Source: an uncultured Bacilli bacterium (GTDB lineage: Bacteria > Bacillota_I > Bacilli_A > RF39 > UBA660). From it: a stretch of DNA of 6,198 nt. The translations under genes and the position numbers were made by a program. The notes beneath the pieces are model-generated. The model saw only the letters and a list, made by a program, of their open reading frames with translations, had not been told where the DNA came from and ran no database searches. Location: the NCBI GenBank assembly GCA_947629425.1, contig CANRDR010000091.1, positions 1-6,198 of the forward strand, written 5' to 3'. Within the stretch, counting starts at the first letter, position 1, and each line of letters starts with the position of its first letter. Shown here piece after piece: positions 1 to 5,464 of this stretch.

Positions 1-112
1 TAGTCCATATATACACATTCTTTCTAAAGTACTTAAAAGTACCCTCTACTATATATATACTCTCTTTTTTTGCATTTCCTTTTTTTCTTAGTTATTTTTA
101 TTAAAAAACTAC

Positions 113-143
113 AAAAAATACTCTAATCTTTAATTTTAGAGTA
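113..143 (-). terminator. Intrinsic terminator of the surface-protein gene at 1621-173
   Basis: On the minus strand an 8-bp perfect stem (TACTCTAA pairing with TTAGAGTA, plus-strand arms 119-126 and 136-143) encloses a 9-nt loop. TA and six T follow (plus-strand A run 113-118). It lies about 30 nt past the TAA stop at 175-173, the expected place for a rho-independent terminator. The right arm also carries a GAGTACTT motif (139-146) that recurs in the gap upstream of the same gene. Confidence 0.8.
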
Positions 144-172
144 CTTATATAATTTAAATATTAAATTTTTAG

Positions 173-1621
173 TTATTCTATGTTATAAGCATTGTCTTTT
201 GTTCCATTACCGCCTGTTAATTTTATTTCAGATTGTAAAACTATGGATGGAATTATAGATGGATGAGTAACACTAACATGGTTACCTCCAATATGACCAT
301 CGGTACCACAATAAAAAGCATAATCATTAACATCAACCCGATATGATGGAGTTGCTAACCACCAATAAACCTTTGTATTTTTTAAATAATGACTCCAATT
401 ATTCTCATCATCATTCATAGTACTTCCTGCAAATACTAACTCATCTGCTGTTAATAATCCTCCTGCATCAAATATTTTTTCATCATGAATTTCATTACAT
501 TTTAATGTTGATATTTGTACACCTAAAGATCCTTGTAATCTTTTTCTAACTTCAGATGACACTTCTGTATTATAATTTGTTGTTATTAGTCCATTAGAAT
601 CATACCAATCTGTACGATTGCCTAAACACCAATTTTCTGGCTTTAATTTTTTTTTATTATTAAGTTTGTCTACCCAATCATTTATAATTTTTCTAACAGC
701 ATCATCTCTATTTAATGTATTTTCATAATCAAATCTATAAGGGCTTGATTCTGTTCCATCTCCTATAAATCCATAAGCACCTTTACCTATAGATGCATTA
801 TCACCTCCAACAGCATCACTACATTTATATTCTTTATCATAAAGTATTAATTTAATACTTCCATCTCCCTCTATTCTTACTATTCTCCAACACATTTCAT
901 TAAAGTTTAAATAATTATCTTGTACATTGCCTCTAAAGTAGTATGAATTACCATAGTCATCTTCTGTTAATGATAATGTTCTTTCATCTTCTTTACTTAC
1001 TTCTTTTGCCGGTACTGTTTTTGGTGTTCTTGATAATATTGTTTTATCTTCACTATTTTCTATATATGCATTTTTTGCATTTTCAAATATATTATATGCA
1101 AGTATTCCTTCTTTATATGGATTTACTATTCCAGTATTCTCTTTTTGATAGCAATTTATTTTTACTTTGTATTTTATTTCTGTTTTTACTGCACTTTCAC
1201 TTTTTACTCTTATTTTAAATCTTTCTTCTTTATTATAGTTATTTAATATATGTTCTTTTATTTCTAATGTTTTAACATATTCATCATTGCTATTTCCATA
1301 TGAATCTATATATCTATATAATCCTTTTGAATCATTTTCATTTTCTATTGTTAATATATATCCTATATCTGTATCTGATTCATTATTATCTTTATTATTT
1401 TTTACATTTATATAAAAATATCTTTCATTATCTTCTATATATTCATCTTTACTATCTACAGATACATCACATACTAACTTACCTGTATTAGAAACAACAT
1501 TTACATTAGTTTTAGCTTTATATTTAGAATAAGTTATACCTATACTAGATACAGTTATAACAACTGTTACTATCATTAAACTAATTAATATACCTTTACT
1601 TTTTATTAATACTTTTTTCAT
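173..1621 (-). CDS. Exported surface protein with TasA/SipW-type N-terminus and cysteine-containing C-terminal domain
   Basis: The product is a 482-residue exported protein, not recognised as a named gene. Residues 1-8 are basic, 9-28 form a hydrophobic segment, and YSKY (31-34) follows, as in SipW-dependent/TasA-like signal regions. Residues about 38-160 look like a beta-rich domain with Cys51 and Cys157. After a linker (about 165-220) comes a second domain with MCWRIVRI (243-250), GGDNASIG (272-279), ENWCLGN (329-335), LTADE (390-394), WWLATPS (420-426) and PSIVL (458-462). From memory, the WWL...P and PS/A-x-L tail recalls DUF6273-type proteins. The domain is shared with the partial gene at 6198-5465, including Cys244, 267, 332 and 375. 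No LPXTG motif or C-terminal membrane anchor is seen. In-frame ATGs at 1639 and 1630 precede the chosen start, but the AGGA at 1634-1631 sits 9 nt before the ATG at 1621, and MKK is a typical export start. Transcribed alone, it has an elaborate leader. Role is inferred: surface display, adhesion or pilus-like. Confidence 0.85.
   Translation of the reverse strand: MKKVLIKSKGILISLMIVTVVITVSSIGITYSKYKAKTNVNVVSNTGKLVCDVSVDSKDEYIEDNERYFYINVKNNKDNNESDTDIGYILTIENENDSKGLYRYIDSYGNSNDEYVKTLEIKEHILNNYNKEERFKIRVKSESAVKTEIKYKVKINCYQKENTGIVNPYKEGILAYNIFENAKNAYIENSEDKTILSRTPKTVPAKEVSKEDERTLSLTEDDYGNSYYFRGNVQDNYLNFNEMCWRIVRIEGDGSIKLILYDKEYKCSDAVGGDNASIGKGAYGFIGDGTESSPYRFDYENTLNRDDAVRKIINDWVDKLNNKKKLKPENWCLGNRTDWYDSNGLITTNYNTEVSSEVRKRLQGSLGVQISTLKCNEIHDEKIFDAGGLLTADELVFAGSTMNDDENNWSHYLKNTKVYWWLATPSYRVDVNDYAFYCGTDGHIGGNHVSVTHPSIIPSIVLQSEIKLTGGNGTKDNAYNIE
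872..909 (-). repeat. Direct repeat shared with 6161-6198 (paralogue core)
   Basis: Plus-strand 872-909 matches 6161-6198 at 35 of 38 positions without gaps. It encodes the NFN-MCWRIVRI segment of both surface-protein genes, which lie on the same strand. Other shared stretches include CCTAAACACCAATTTTCT (encoding NWCLGN) and TCAAATATTTTTTCATCA (encoding DEKIFD). The repeats reflect gene duplication and are long enough in places to allow recombination. Confidence 0.85.
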
Positions 1622-1630
1622 AAAAATCAT

Positions 1631-1634
1631 TCCT
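1631..1634 (-). promoter_or_regulatory. Ribosome binding site fixing the start at 1621
   Basis: AGGA on the minus strand lies 9 nt before the third of three in-frame ATGs (1639, 1630, 1621). The first ATG overlaps the region that this site would occupy and the second begins directly after it, so only the ATG at 1621 is properly spaced. The site is weak (4 bases), which fits a leader where RNA structure could matter. Confidence 0.6.
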
Positions 1635-1647
1635 AACATATAAAAAA

Positions 1648-1680
1648 ATTATATAAGTATAACCCCCCCCCAGCGAACAA
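1648..1680 (-). promoter_or_regulatory. Possible second promoter with a G9 tract in its spacer
   Basis: A perfect -10 TATAAT lies at 1653-1648, about 27 nt before the start codon. Upstream of it are nine bases (TTATACTTA), nine G (1671-1663), GCT, and then TTGTTC (1680-1675), a possible -35. The spacer would be 21 nt, too long for good activity with nine G. Losing three to five G would bring it to 16-18. This arrangement is known from phase-variable promoters with homopolymer spacers (for example Neisseria porA). That it works here is inference, since AT-rich DNA often contains chance TATAAT. Confidence 0.35.
1663..1671 (-). repeat. Nine-base poly-G tract in the leader (C9 on the plus strand)
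   Basis: Nine consecutive G on the coding strand lie 42-50 nt upstream of the start codon. In this AT-rich window no other G or C run comes close to this length. Homopolymeric G/C runs of this size are classic slipped-strand mispairing sites. The tract lies in the 5' untranslated region or promoter and not in the frame, so length changes would alter promoter spacing or leader structure and would leave the protein intact. Confidence 0.9.
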
Positions 1681-1687
1681 ATGTTCT
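1674..1687. promoter_or_regulatory. lexA box: LexA/DinR-like operator
   Basis: The sequence CGAACAAATGTTCT matches 13 of 14 positions of the Bacillus DinR/LexA consensus CGAACRNRYGTTYC as I recall it, and has the core GAAC-N4-GTTC exactly. It overlaps the possible -35 of the second promoter and lies about 70-85 nt downstream of the start site expected from the upstream promoter, where it could act as a roadblock. The alternative is that the symmetry serves an RNA hairpin: CAGC-A-GAACA-TT-TGTTC-GCTG can fold in the transcript. The sequence supports the palindrome; SOS control is inference. Confidence 0.5.
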
Positions 1688-1765
1688 GCTGAAGAGGATT
1701 GGTTATATAATTCAATCCTTCGTATATAATTTTTATTTTTTTGAGTACTTTCTTACTCTATTTAC

Positions 1766-1794
1766 ATTATACTTTATAATTTAATTATGCACAA
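1766..1794 (-). promoter_or_regulatory. Sigma-A-like promoter of the surface-protein gene
   Basis: The minus strand reads TTGTGC (1794-1789), a 17-nt spacer and TATAAT (1771-1766). The -10 is perfect, the spacing ideal, and the -35 matches TTGACA in four positions. The expected start site is near 1759. It lies between the operon terminator (1845-1816) and the gene, giving a leader of about 138 nt, long for this window compared with the other operon's roughly 12 nt. Confidence 0.7.
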
Positions 1795-1815
1795 GTCTTA
1801 AAAATTTATTATATT

Positions 1816-1845
1816 AAAAAAAGAAACATATATAAATATGCTTCT
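1816..1845 (-). terminator. Intrinsic terminator of the three-gene operon
   Basis: On the minus strand AGAAGCATAT pairs with ATATGTTTCT (10 bp with one G-T pair; plus-strand arms 1836-1845 and 1822-1831) around a 4-nt loop, followed by a run of T (plus-strand A7 at 1816-1822, partly in the stem). It lies about 100 nt beyond the stop codon at 1943 and before the next promoter, so it separates the two transcription units. Confidence 0.8.
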
Positions 1846-1942
1846 CAAGTATTATTTTACAATATCTCTTAATTCATATAAAATTAGATTAATATCGTAA
1901 ACTTAAGTACTCAAATAATACTCGTGAGTACAGTAATATTAT

Positions 1943-2821
1943 TTATTTTTCTTTATCTTTTATTATGCCAGTTTTTTCCATTTCCTCATTTTCTACTTTT
2001 AAATTTAAACATAATCCTATAACAAATATATAACATAACCAATATATCCATAACATTAATATTGCTATAGAACTTAAACTACCATAATATTGATCATATT
2101 TGCTAAAATTATTAATCCAACCACTATATAAATATGTTGCAATTAACCAAAATATAGTTGTAAATATTGCTCCTAAATTTAATCCTTTATGATCTACTTC
2201 TTTATCAGGAGCCATAACATAAATAGATTTTAAGAAGAAATATACTACTAACCATGTAATAGGTCCTCTAACTATAGACAATACTAAATTAACTATTGTT
2301 TCTAAATTTTTATATTCAAAACTTGACATTATTTTATTACCTAAAAGTGGTACTATAAGTAAAAATATATATAATAAACACAATAATATTGTCATTAGCA
2401 TTGCTTTAAATCTTCTCTTAAAATAAGAACTTTGTTTTATTCCATATATTTGATTAGATGCTATTATTATTGAATTAGCCCCATTAGCAGCAATATAGAA
2501 TGTAATAACTAATGCTATTATAGAATGTAATGTAAAATTTTTACTAAATAAATTAGGTATTATTAAATCAAATTTAATATTTGTAAATATACTGCTTAGA
2601 AATTCTGTTACTGTATGTATATCTACACCAACAATATTTCCAATAAAAGAAATGATTGATACAATAGGAACAATACTTAATATAACGAAAAAAGCAAGTT
2701 GTCCTGGTAATATCATCATTTCTGGTTTTAGTAATATTTCGAATACTTTTTTAAAGAAATTTTTTACATATTTTTTATTTTTTTTAAATATTAAGGATAT
2801 AAAATCAATAACTTTATTCAT
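1943..2821 (-). CDS. YihY/BrkB family inner-membrane protein
   Basis: The 292-residue product is a full-length member of the YihY/BrkB family (once mis-assigned as RNase BN), with unknown transport or envelope function. Family landmarks are LPGQLAFF (38-45), SNQIYGI (122-128) followed by a basic stretch, and YGSLSSIAILMLWIYW (246-261). Six hydrophobic segments fit at about 40-62, 96-121, 138-162, 178-203, 214-236 and 246-273. The N-terminus (residues 12-25) is Lys-rich and cytoplasmic, and the C-terminal tail is charged. The ATG overlaps the upstream sensor gene by 8 bases (ATGAATAA), with AGGA 5 nt before it, so the two are probably translationally coupled. An A8 tract (plus-strand T8 at 2778-2785) near the N-terminus is a possible slippage point but the frame is intact. 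The substrate is unknown. Family assignment is firm, role is not. Confidence 0.92.
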   Translation of the reverse strand: MNKVIDFISLIFKKNKKYVKNFFKKVFEILLKPEMMILPGQLAFFVILSIVPIVSIISFIGNIVGVDIHTVTEFLSSIFTNIKFDLIIPNLFSKNFTLHSIIALVITFYIAANGANSIIIASNQIYGIKQSSYFKRRFKAMLMTILLCLLYIFLLIVPLLGNKIMSSFEYKNLETIVNLVLSIVRGPITWLVVYFFLKSIYVMAPDKEVDHKGLNLGAIFTTIFWLIATYLYSGWINNFSKYDQYYGSLSSIAILMLWIYWLCYIFVIGLCLNLKVENEEMEKTGIIKDKEK

Positions 2822-4841
2822 TCATATCCTCATATTTTTCTTTATTTTTTCTCATTTGTATAGTTGCTTCATTAAATGCATCTTCTATTAATTTTAAATC
2901 ATCTTTTATCATACTAAAACCAACCGCAACACCATATTCATATGGTAACTTTTTAAATTCTTTTAATAATTTTTTAATATAACTAATAACTTGTTTTTCA
3001 GAATATCCTACTAAATATATCATAAATTCATTTCCATCAGTTCTTAATACTTCTGTATTTTCTAACTGTGTTTTAAATAATATATTTGCACAAGCCTTTA
3101 TTTGTTTATCCCCTTCTTCATGTCCAAATGTATCATTTAAATATTTAATATTATTTAAATCTAATACAATAACACATTGTGGATAAACTGTATTTTGATT
3201 CCATATTTCTAATCTATCATTCAAATAATTTCTATTTTTTAAACTAGTTAACATATCAACATATTTTATTTTATCATTATTCTTTACTTTAGTATTTAAT
3301 ACTATTCTTTTTTTAGATTTTATTACTAAATATGCTAATATTAATATAACTATAATTAATAATAATATATATCTTGCTATAATAACGGTTCTATTACCTG
3401 ATGCATAATTATCAAAATAATTATTAATACCTATTAAAGTCATTTCTTTAGGATTTAATGTATTAACATAACTAGAAAATAATTTATAAAAAGTATCATT
3501 ATTATTTTTATATTTAAAAGTATATGTTAAATTAGAAGTTGTATCACTAAATAATACTAAAGAATCATTTAAATTATCAATAATATAATTATCATATACT
3601 AATTTATCTATTATTACTATATTACCTTTTTTTATAATATTTTTTATTTTATTATTATTTTTATATGTTTTTATAGTGATATTTTTATATTTTTGTAAAT
3701 AATTATATAAATTAGAATATTCTTCTACATATATCTCACCTGTATAAGAATTTAAACTATCTATATTTAATAAAGTATTCTTATTAGATATTAAATAGTA
3801 TTCTACTGGATAATTTATATTAATATCTTGATAATTGTTTTCATATATAAATTGATTAAAATATAAATCTATTTTATTTTTCTTTATATTATTTTTTAAT
3901 GCATTAAATGTTTTTTCTCTTTTATAATTTAAATCTATATTAGAAAATTCTTCAAATGATTTTAAATAAGAATTAGCAATACCTGTAAAATCACCTTTTG
4001 CTACTAATGTATAAGGCTTTTTATCTATATAATCAAAAGTAAAATCTAAATCAGTTAATTTATCTTCATCTATATCAGATATTCCTAAACTATCTATAAA
4101 TAATTCATAATTATTTCTATTATAAGATTCTTTATAATCATCAAGTATCCATGTATTATAATATTTAGTTAATATTGAATTTAATGTATTATCATTTCCT
4201 AAATGTAAGTAATAATATATTTTAGCGTCATTTAAAAAGTAACATATATTTAAATTTTTATTTATTATATCATCTTTATATTGATTTAATGGTAATATTA
4301 TATAATCTAATTCTTTGTCTGTTAAAGCCTTTATTAAAGTATCAGAATTATCATATGTAGTTATAGTTGATGTTAATTTATAATATGTACTTATATAATT
4401 TAAGTCATTAGACATTATTCCTACTTTATTAGAATTTATATCTTCTAATTTATTTAATGTATTTTTATTGTTATTTATTATTACATAATAATCTGTATAA
4501 ATAAGCAAATCTCTTTTATCATAGTTATTGCTAACTGTAAAACCAAATGATTCATTAGTATTATTAACAGAATATACTGTACTATTTAATTTTAAACTTA
4601 AATCTTCTTCTAAATCAGATATAAAATCATAAAATACACCTGTTCCAGATAATCCAAATATATTTATATCATTAGGTACTGCTATAGAATATAAACTATT
4701 TTTATTATTATTAATCCAAGTTTTTTCACTTATTGTTAAACTATTTTTATCTTTAAATATTTTATATATTGCAAATATTGAACCAAATGCTAATACTATT
4801 AATATACTTATAATTATTATTACTTTTTTTGCTTTTTTCAT
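2814..4841 (-). CDS. Membrane sensor: tandem solute-binding-like domains plus degenerate GGDEF domain
   Basis: The 675-residue protein has a signal-anchor helix (7-27), a large extracytoplasmic part that looks like two type-3 solute-binding (PBPb) domains (about 37-235 and 275-470), a second helix (485-507) and a cytoplasmic GGDEF-type domain (about 525-668). In the GGDEF domain LTSLKNR (531-537), DLNNIKYLND (561-570, Asp561 matching the first metal Asp of PleD) and GHEEGD (573-578) are kept. The signature itself reads DGNEF (602-606): Asn604 replaces the metal-binding acidic residue and Asp602 replaces the first Gly. The RxxD inhibitory site is LENT (593-596). Diguanylate cyclase activity is therefore doubtful; nucleotide binding or a structural output is possible. 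It is the middle gene of the operon: AGGTGA (4852-4847) lies 5 nt before the ATG and overlaps the previous gene's TAG. The periplasmic-binding-like domains are inferred from fold-like patterns and have low confidence in ligand; the GGDEF assignment is firm. Confidence 0.88.
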   Translation of the reverse strand: MKKAKKVIIIISILIVLAFGSIFAIYKIFKDKNSLTISEKTWINNNKNSLYSIAVPNDINIFGLSGTGVFYDFISDLEEDLSLKLNSTVYSVNNTNESFGFTVSNNYDKRDLLIYTDYYVIINNNKNTLNKLEDINSNKVGIMSNDLNYISTYYKLTSTITTYDNSDTLIKALTDKELDYIILPLNQYKDDIINKNLNICYFLNDAKIYYYLHLGNDNTLNSILTKYYNTWILDDYKESYNRNNYELFIDSLGISDIDEDKLTDLDFTFDYIDKKPYTLVAKGDFTGIANSYLKSFEEFSNIDLNYKREKTFNALKNNIKKNKIDLYFNQFIYENNYQDININYPVEYYLISNKNTLLNIDSLNSYTGEIYVEEYSNLYNYLQKYKNITIKTYKNNNKIKNIIKKGNIVIIDKLVYDNYIIDNLNDSLVLFSDTTSNLTYTFKYKNNNDTFYKLFSSYVNTLNPKEMTLIGINNYFDNYASGNRTVIIARYILLLIIVILILAYLVIKSKKRIVLNTKVKNNDKIKYVDMLTSLKNRNYLNDRLEIWNQNTVYPQCVIVLDLNNIKYLNDTFGHEEGDKQIKACANILFKTQLENTEVLRTDGNEFMIYLVGYSEKQVISYIKKLLKEFKKLPYEYGVAVGFSMIKDDLKLIEDAFNEATIQMRKNKEKYEDMNE

Positions 4842-4850
4842 TTAAATCAC

Positions 4851-5333
4851 CTAGTTACTAGTACTATAATGTGTCCATTTAATAACTGTAGCACCTGCTC
4901 TAATATATCCCATTACTGGAAAATTTTCTTTAGTTTCTTTATCATTATTTTCTACTATAAAGTTTATATCATAAAATGCTTTTTCTTCGTCACTAAATTG
5001 TGTTAATGCATCTTGAGCAATTGTTTCTGCATTAGCATGTGTTCCATTATTTAATGTAATTATTACATATATTAGTTTACCTCTTATATCTAATTCAGTA
5101 TTATTAACTAATTCATTTGCAGTTATATGTTCTTCTACTTCTTTTATTTTTTTGTCTTCTATTTTTACATTTTCTATTCCTTCAAGTCTATTACCATATT
5201 TATCTTTAGTAGTTTGATTTAAAAAATAAACTCCTACTCCTATTATTATAGCAATAATACATATTATAGATATTATCATTAATATAGAATATACTCTATT
5301 CCTTTGATAAAATGATTTTAGTTTTTTAAACAT
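4851..5333 (-). CDS. Small single-pass membrane protein, first gene of the sensor operon
   Basis: The product has 160 residues and I do not recognise its family. It has a basic N-terminus (3-13), one hydrophobic helix (15-38) and an outside domain of about 120 residues. That domain has a predicted alternation of Lys/Glu-rich helix (57-70), strand (85-95, KLIYVIITL), helix (102-110) and a C-terminal strand-rich part (YDINFIVE, FPVMGYI, TVIKWTH). There are no cysteines in the outside domain and no anchor motif. A GTG-initiated frame could begin at 5360, but that GTG directly precedes the -10 box and would not be transcribed; AGAGGTGG (5345-5338) places the start at the ATG at 5333. Only 9 bases separate its stop from the sensor gene's start, so it may be a partner or accessory of the sensor. 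That is inferred from position alone. Confidence 0.82.
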   Translation of the reverse strand: MFKKLKSFYQRNRVYSILMIISIICIIAIIIGVGVYFLNQTTKDKYGNRLEGIENVKIEDKKIKEVEEHITANELVNNTELDIRGKLIYVIITLNNGTHANAETIAQDALTQFSDEEKAFYDINFIVENNDKETKENFPVMGYIRAGATVIKWTHYSTSN

Positions 5334-5337
5334 AGTT

Positions 5338-5345
5338 CCACCTCT
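5338..5345 (-). promoter_or_regulatory. Strong ribosome binding site fixing the start at 5333
   Basis: AGAGGTGG on the minus strand lies 4 nt before the ATG at 5333 (7 nt if counted from AGAGG). The predicted transcription start (about 5345) falls at the beginning of this site, so the mRNA leader would be only about 12 nt and consist almost entirely of the ribosome binding site. Confidence 0.75.
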
Positions 5346-5351
5346 AATTAA

Positions 5352-5380
5352 ATTATACACTATAATTTAAAAGTTATCAA
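5352..5380 (-). promoter_or_regulatory. Sigma-A-like promoter of the three-gene operon
   Basis: TTGATA (5380-5375), exactly 17 nt, and TATAAT (5357-5352). The -35 matches the consensus in five of six positions and the -10 in all six. It sits between the terminator of the right-hand gene and the first operon gene, and its start site near 5345 rules out the longer GTG start at 5360. Confidence 0.85.
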
Positions 5381-5406
5381 TTTATATAAAAAAATAATTC
5401 TTATAG

Positions 5407-5439
5407 AAAAAATACAATCACTATAAATTAGCAATTGTA
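5407..5439 (-). terminator. Intrinsic terminator of the right-hand surface-protein gene
   Basis: TACAATTGCTA pairs with TAGTGATTGTA on the minus strand (11 bp including two G-T pairs; plus-strand arms 5429-5439 and 5413-5423) around a 5-nt loop, followed by six T (plus-strand A run 5407-5412). It starts 26 nt past the stop codon at 5465 and ends before the operon promoter, isolating the two units. Confidence 0.82.
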
Positions 5440-5464
5440 CTTTATATTATATTGTAAATAATAT

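Larger units (their letters stand above)
1622..1759 (-). promoter_or_regulatory. Structured 5' leader of the surface-protein gene
   Basis: The leader runs from the likely start site near 1759 to the ATG at 1621. In transcript order it contains a hairpin AGGATTG/CAATCCT (plus-strand arms 1713-1719 and 1695-1701, 11-nt loop), a second hairpin (arms within 1692-1671, one bulged A), the G9 tract, and GGTTATA (1664-1658). GTTATA can pair with TATAAC in the first hairpin's loop (1707-1702), giving an H-type pseudoknot. Alternatively, the G tract can pair with CTCTTC upstream of the second hairpin. I recognise no known riboswitch, and neither hairpin is followed directly by a T run, so translational control or mRNA stability is more likely than attenuation. 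Confidence 0.4.
1741..1914. repeat. Perfect 10-bp inverted repeats flanking promoter and terminator
   Basis: TTGAGTACTT at 1741-1750 and AAGTACTCAA at 1905-1914 are exact reverse complements separated by 154 bp. Between them lie the promoter 1794-1766 and the terminator 1845-1816. The geometry resembles invertible promoter switches (fimS has 9-bp repeats around about 300 bp). No recombinase is seen in the window, and the AGTACT core is itself palindromic, so a pair of regulator-binding sites is an equally good reading. A related GAGTACTT lies at 139-146 and TACTCGTGAGTA at 1919-1930. Confidence 0.6.

Noticed and set aside
173..482. Target of a diversity-generating retroelement
   Set aside because: The lectin-like variable C-terminus invites this, but no reverse transcriptase, template repeat or adenine-biased repeat pair is visible in the window.
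943..1491. Plus-strand open frames opposite the surface-protein gene (943-1218, 1300-1491)
   Set aside because: They consist of Leu/Phe/Tyr/His-rich nonsense typical of the antisense of AT-rich coding DNA, with no ribosome binding site and a clear gene on the other strand.
1663..1694. Hairpin 1671-1692 as an intrinsic terminator
   Set aside because: The stem is followed by G and then TTATACTTA, not by a T run; the T7 further on is too far away.
1622..1759. Known c-di-GMP, preQ1 or other riboswitch in the leader
   Set aside because: None of the conserved motifs I know for these classes is present; only generic hairpins and a possible pseudoknot are seen.
5334..5360. Longer GTG-start form of the small membrane protein
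   Set aside because: The GTG at 5360 is immediately upstream of the -10 box, so it would not be in the mRNA; AGAGGTGG supports the ATG at 5333.
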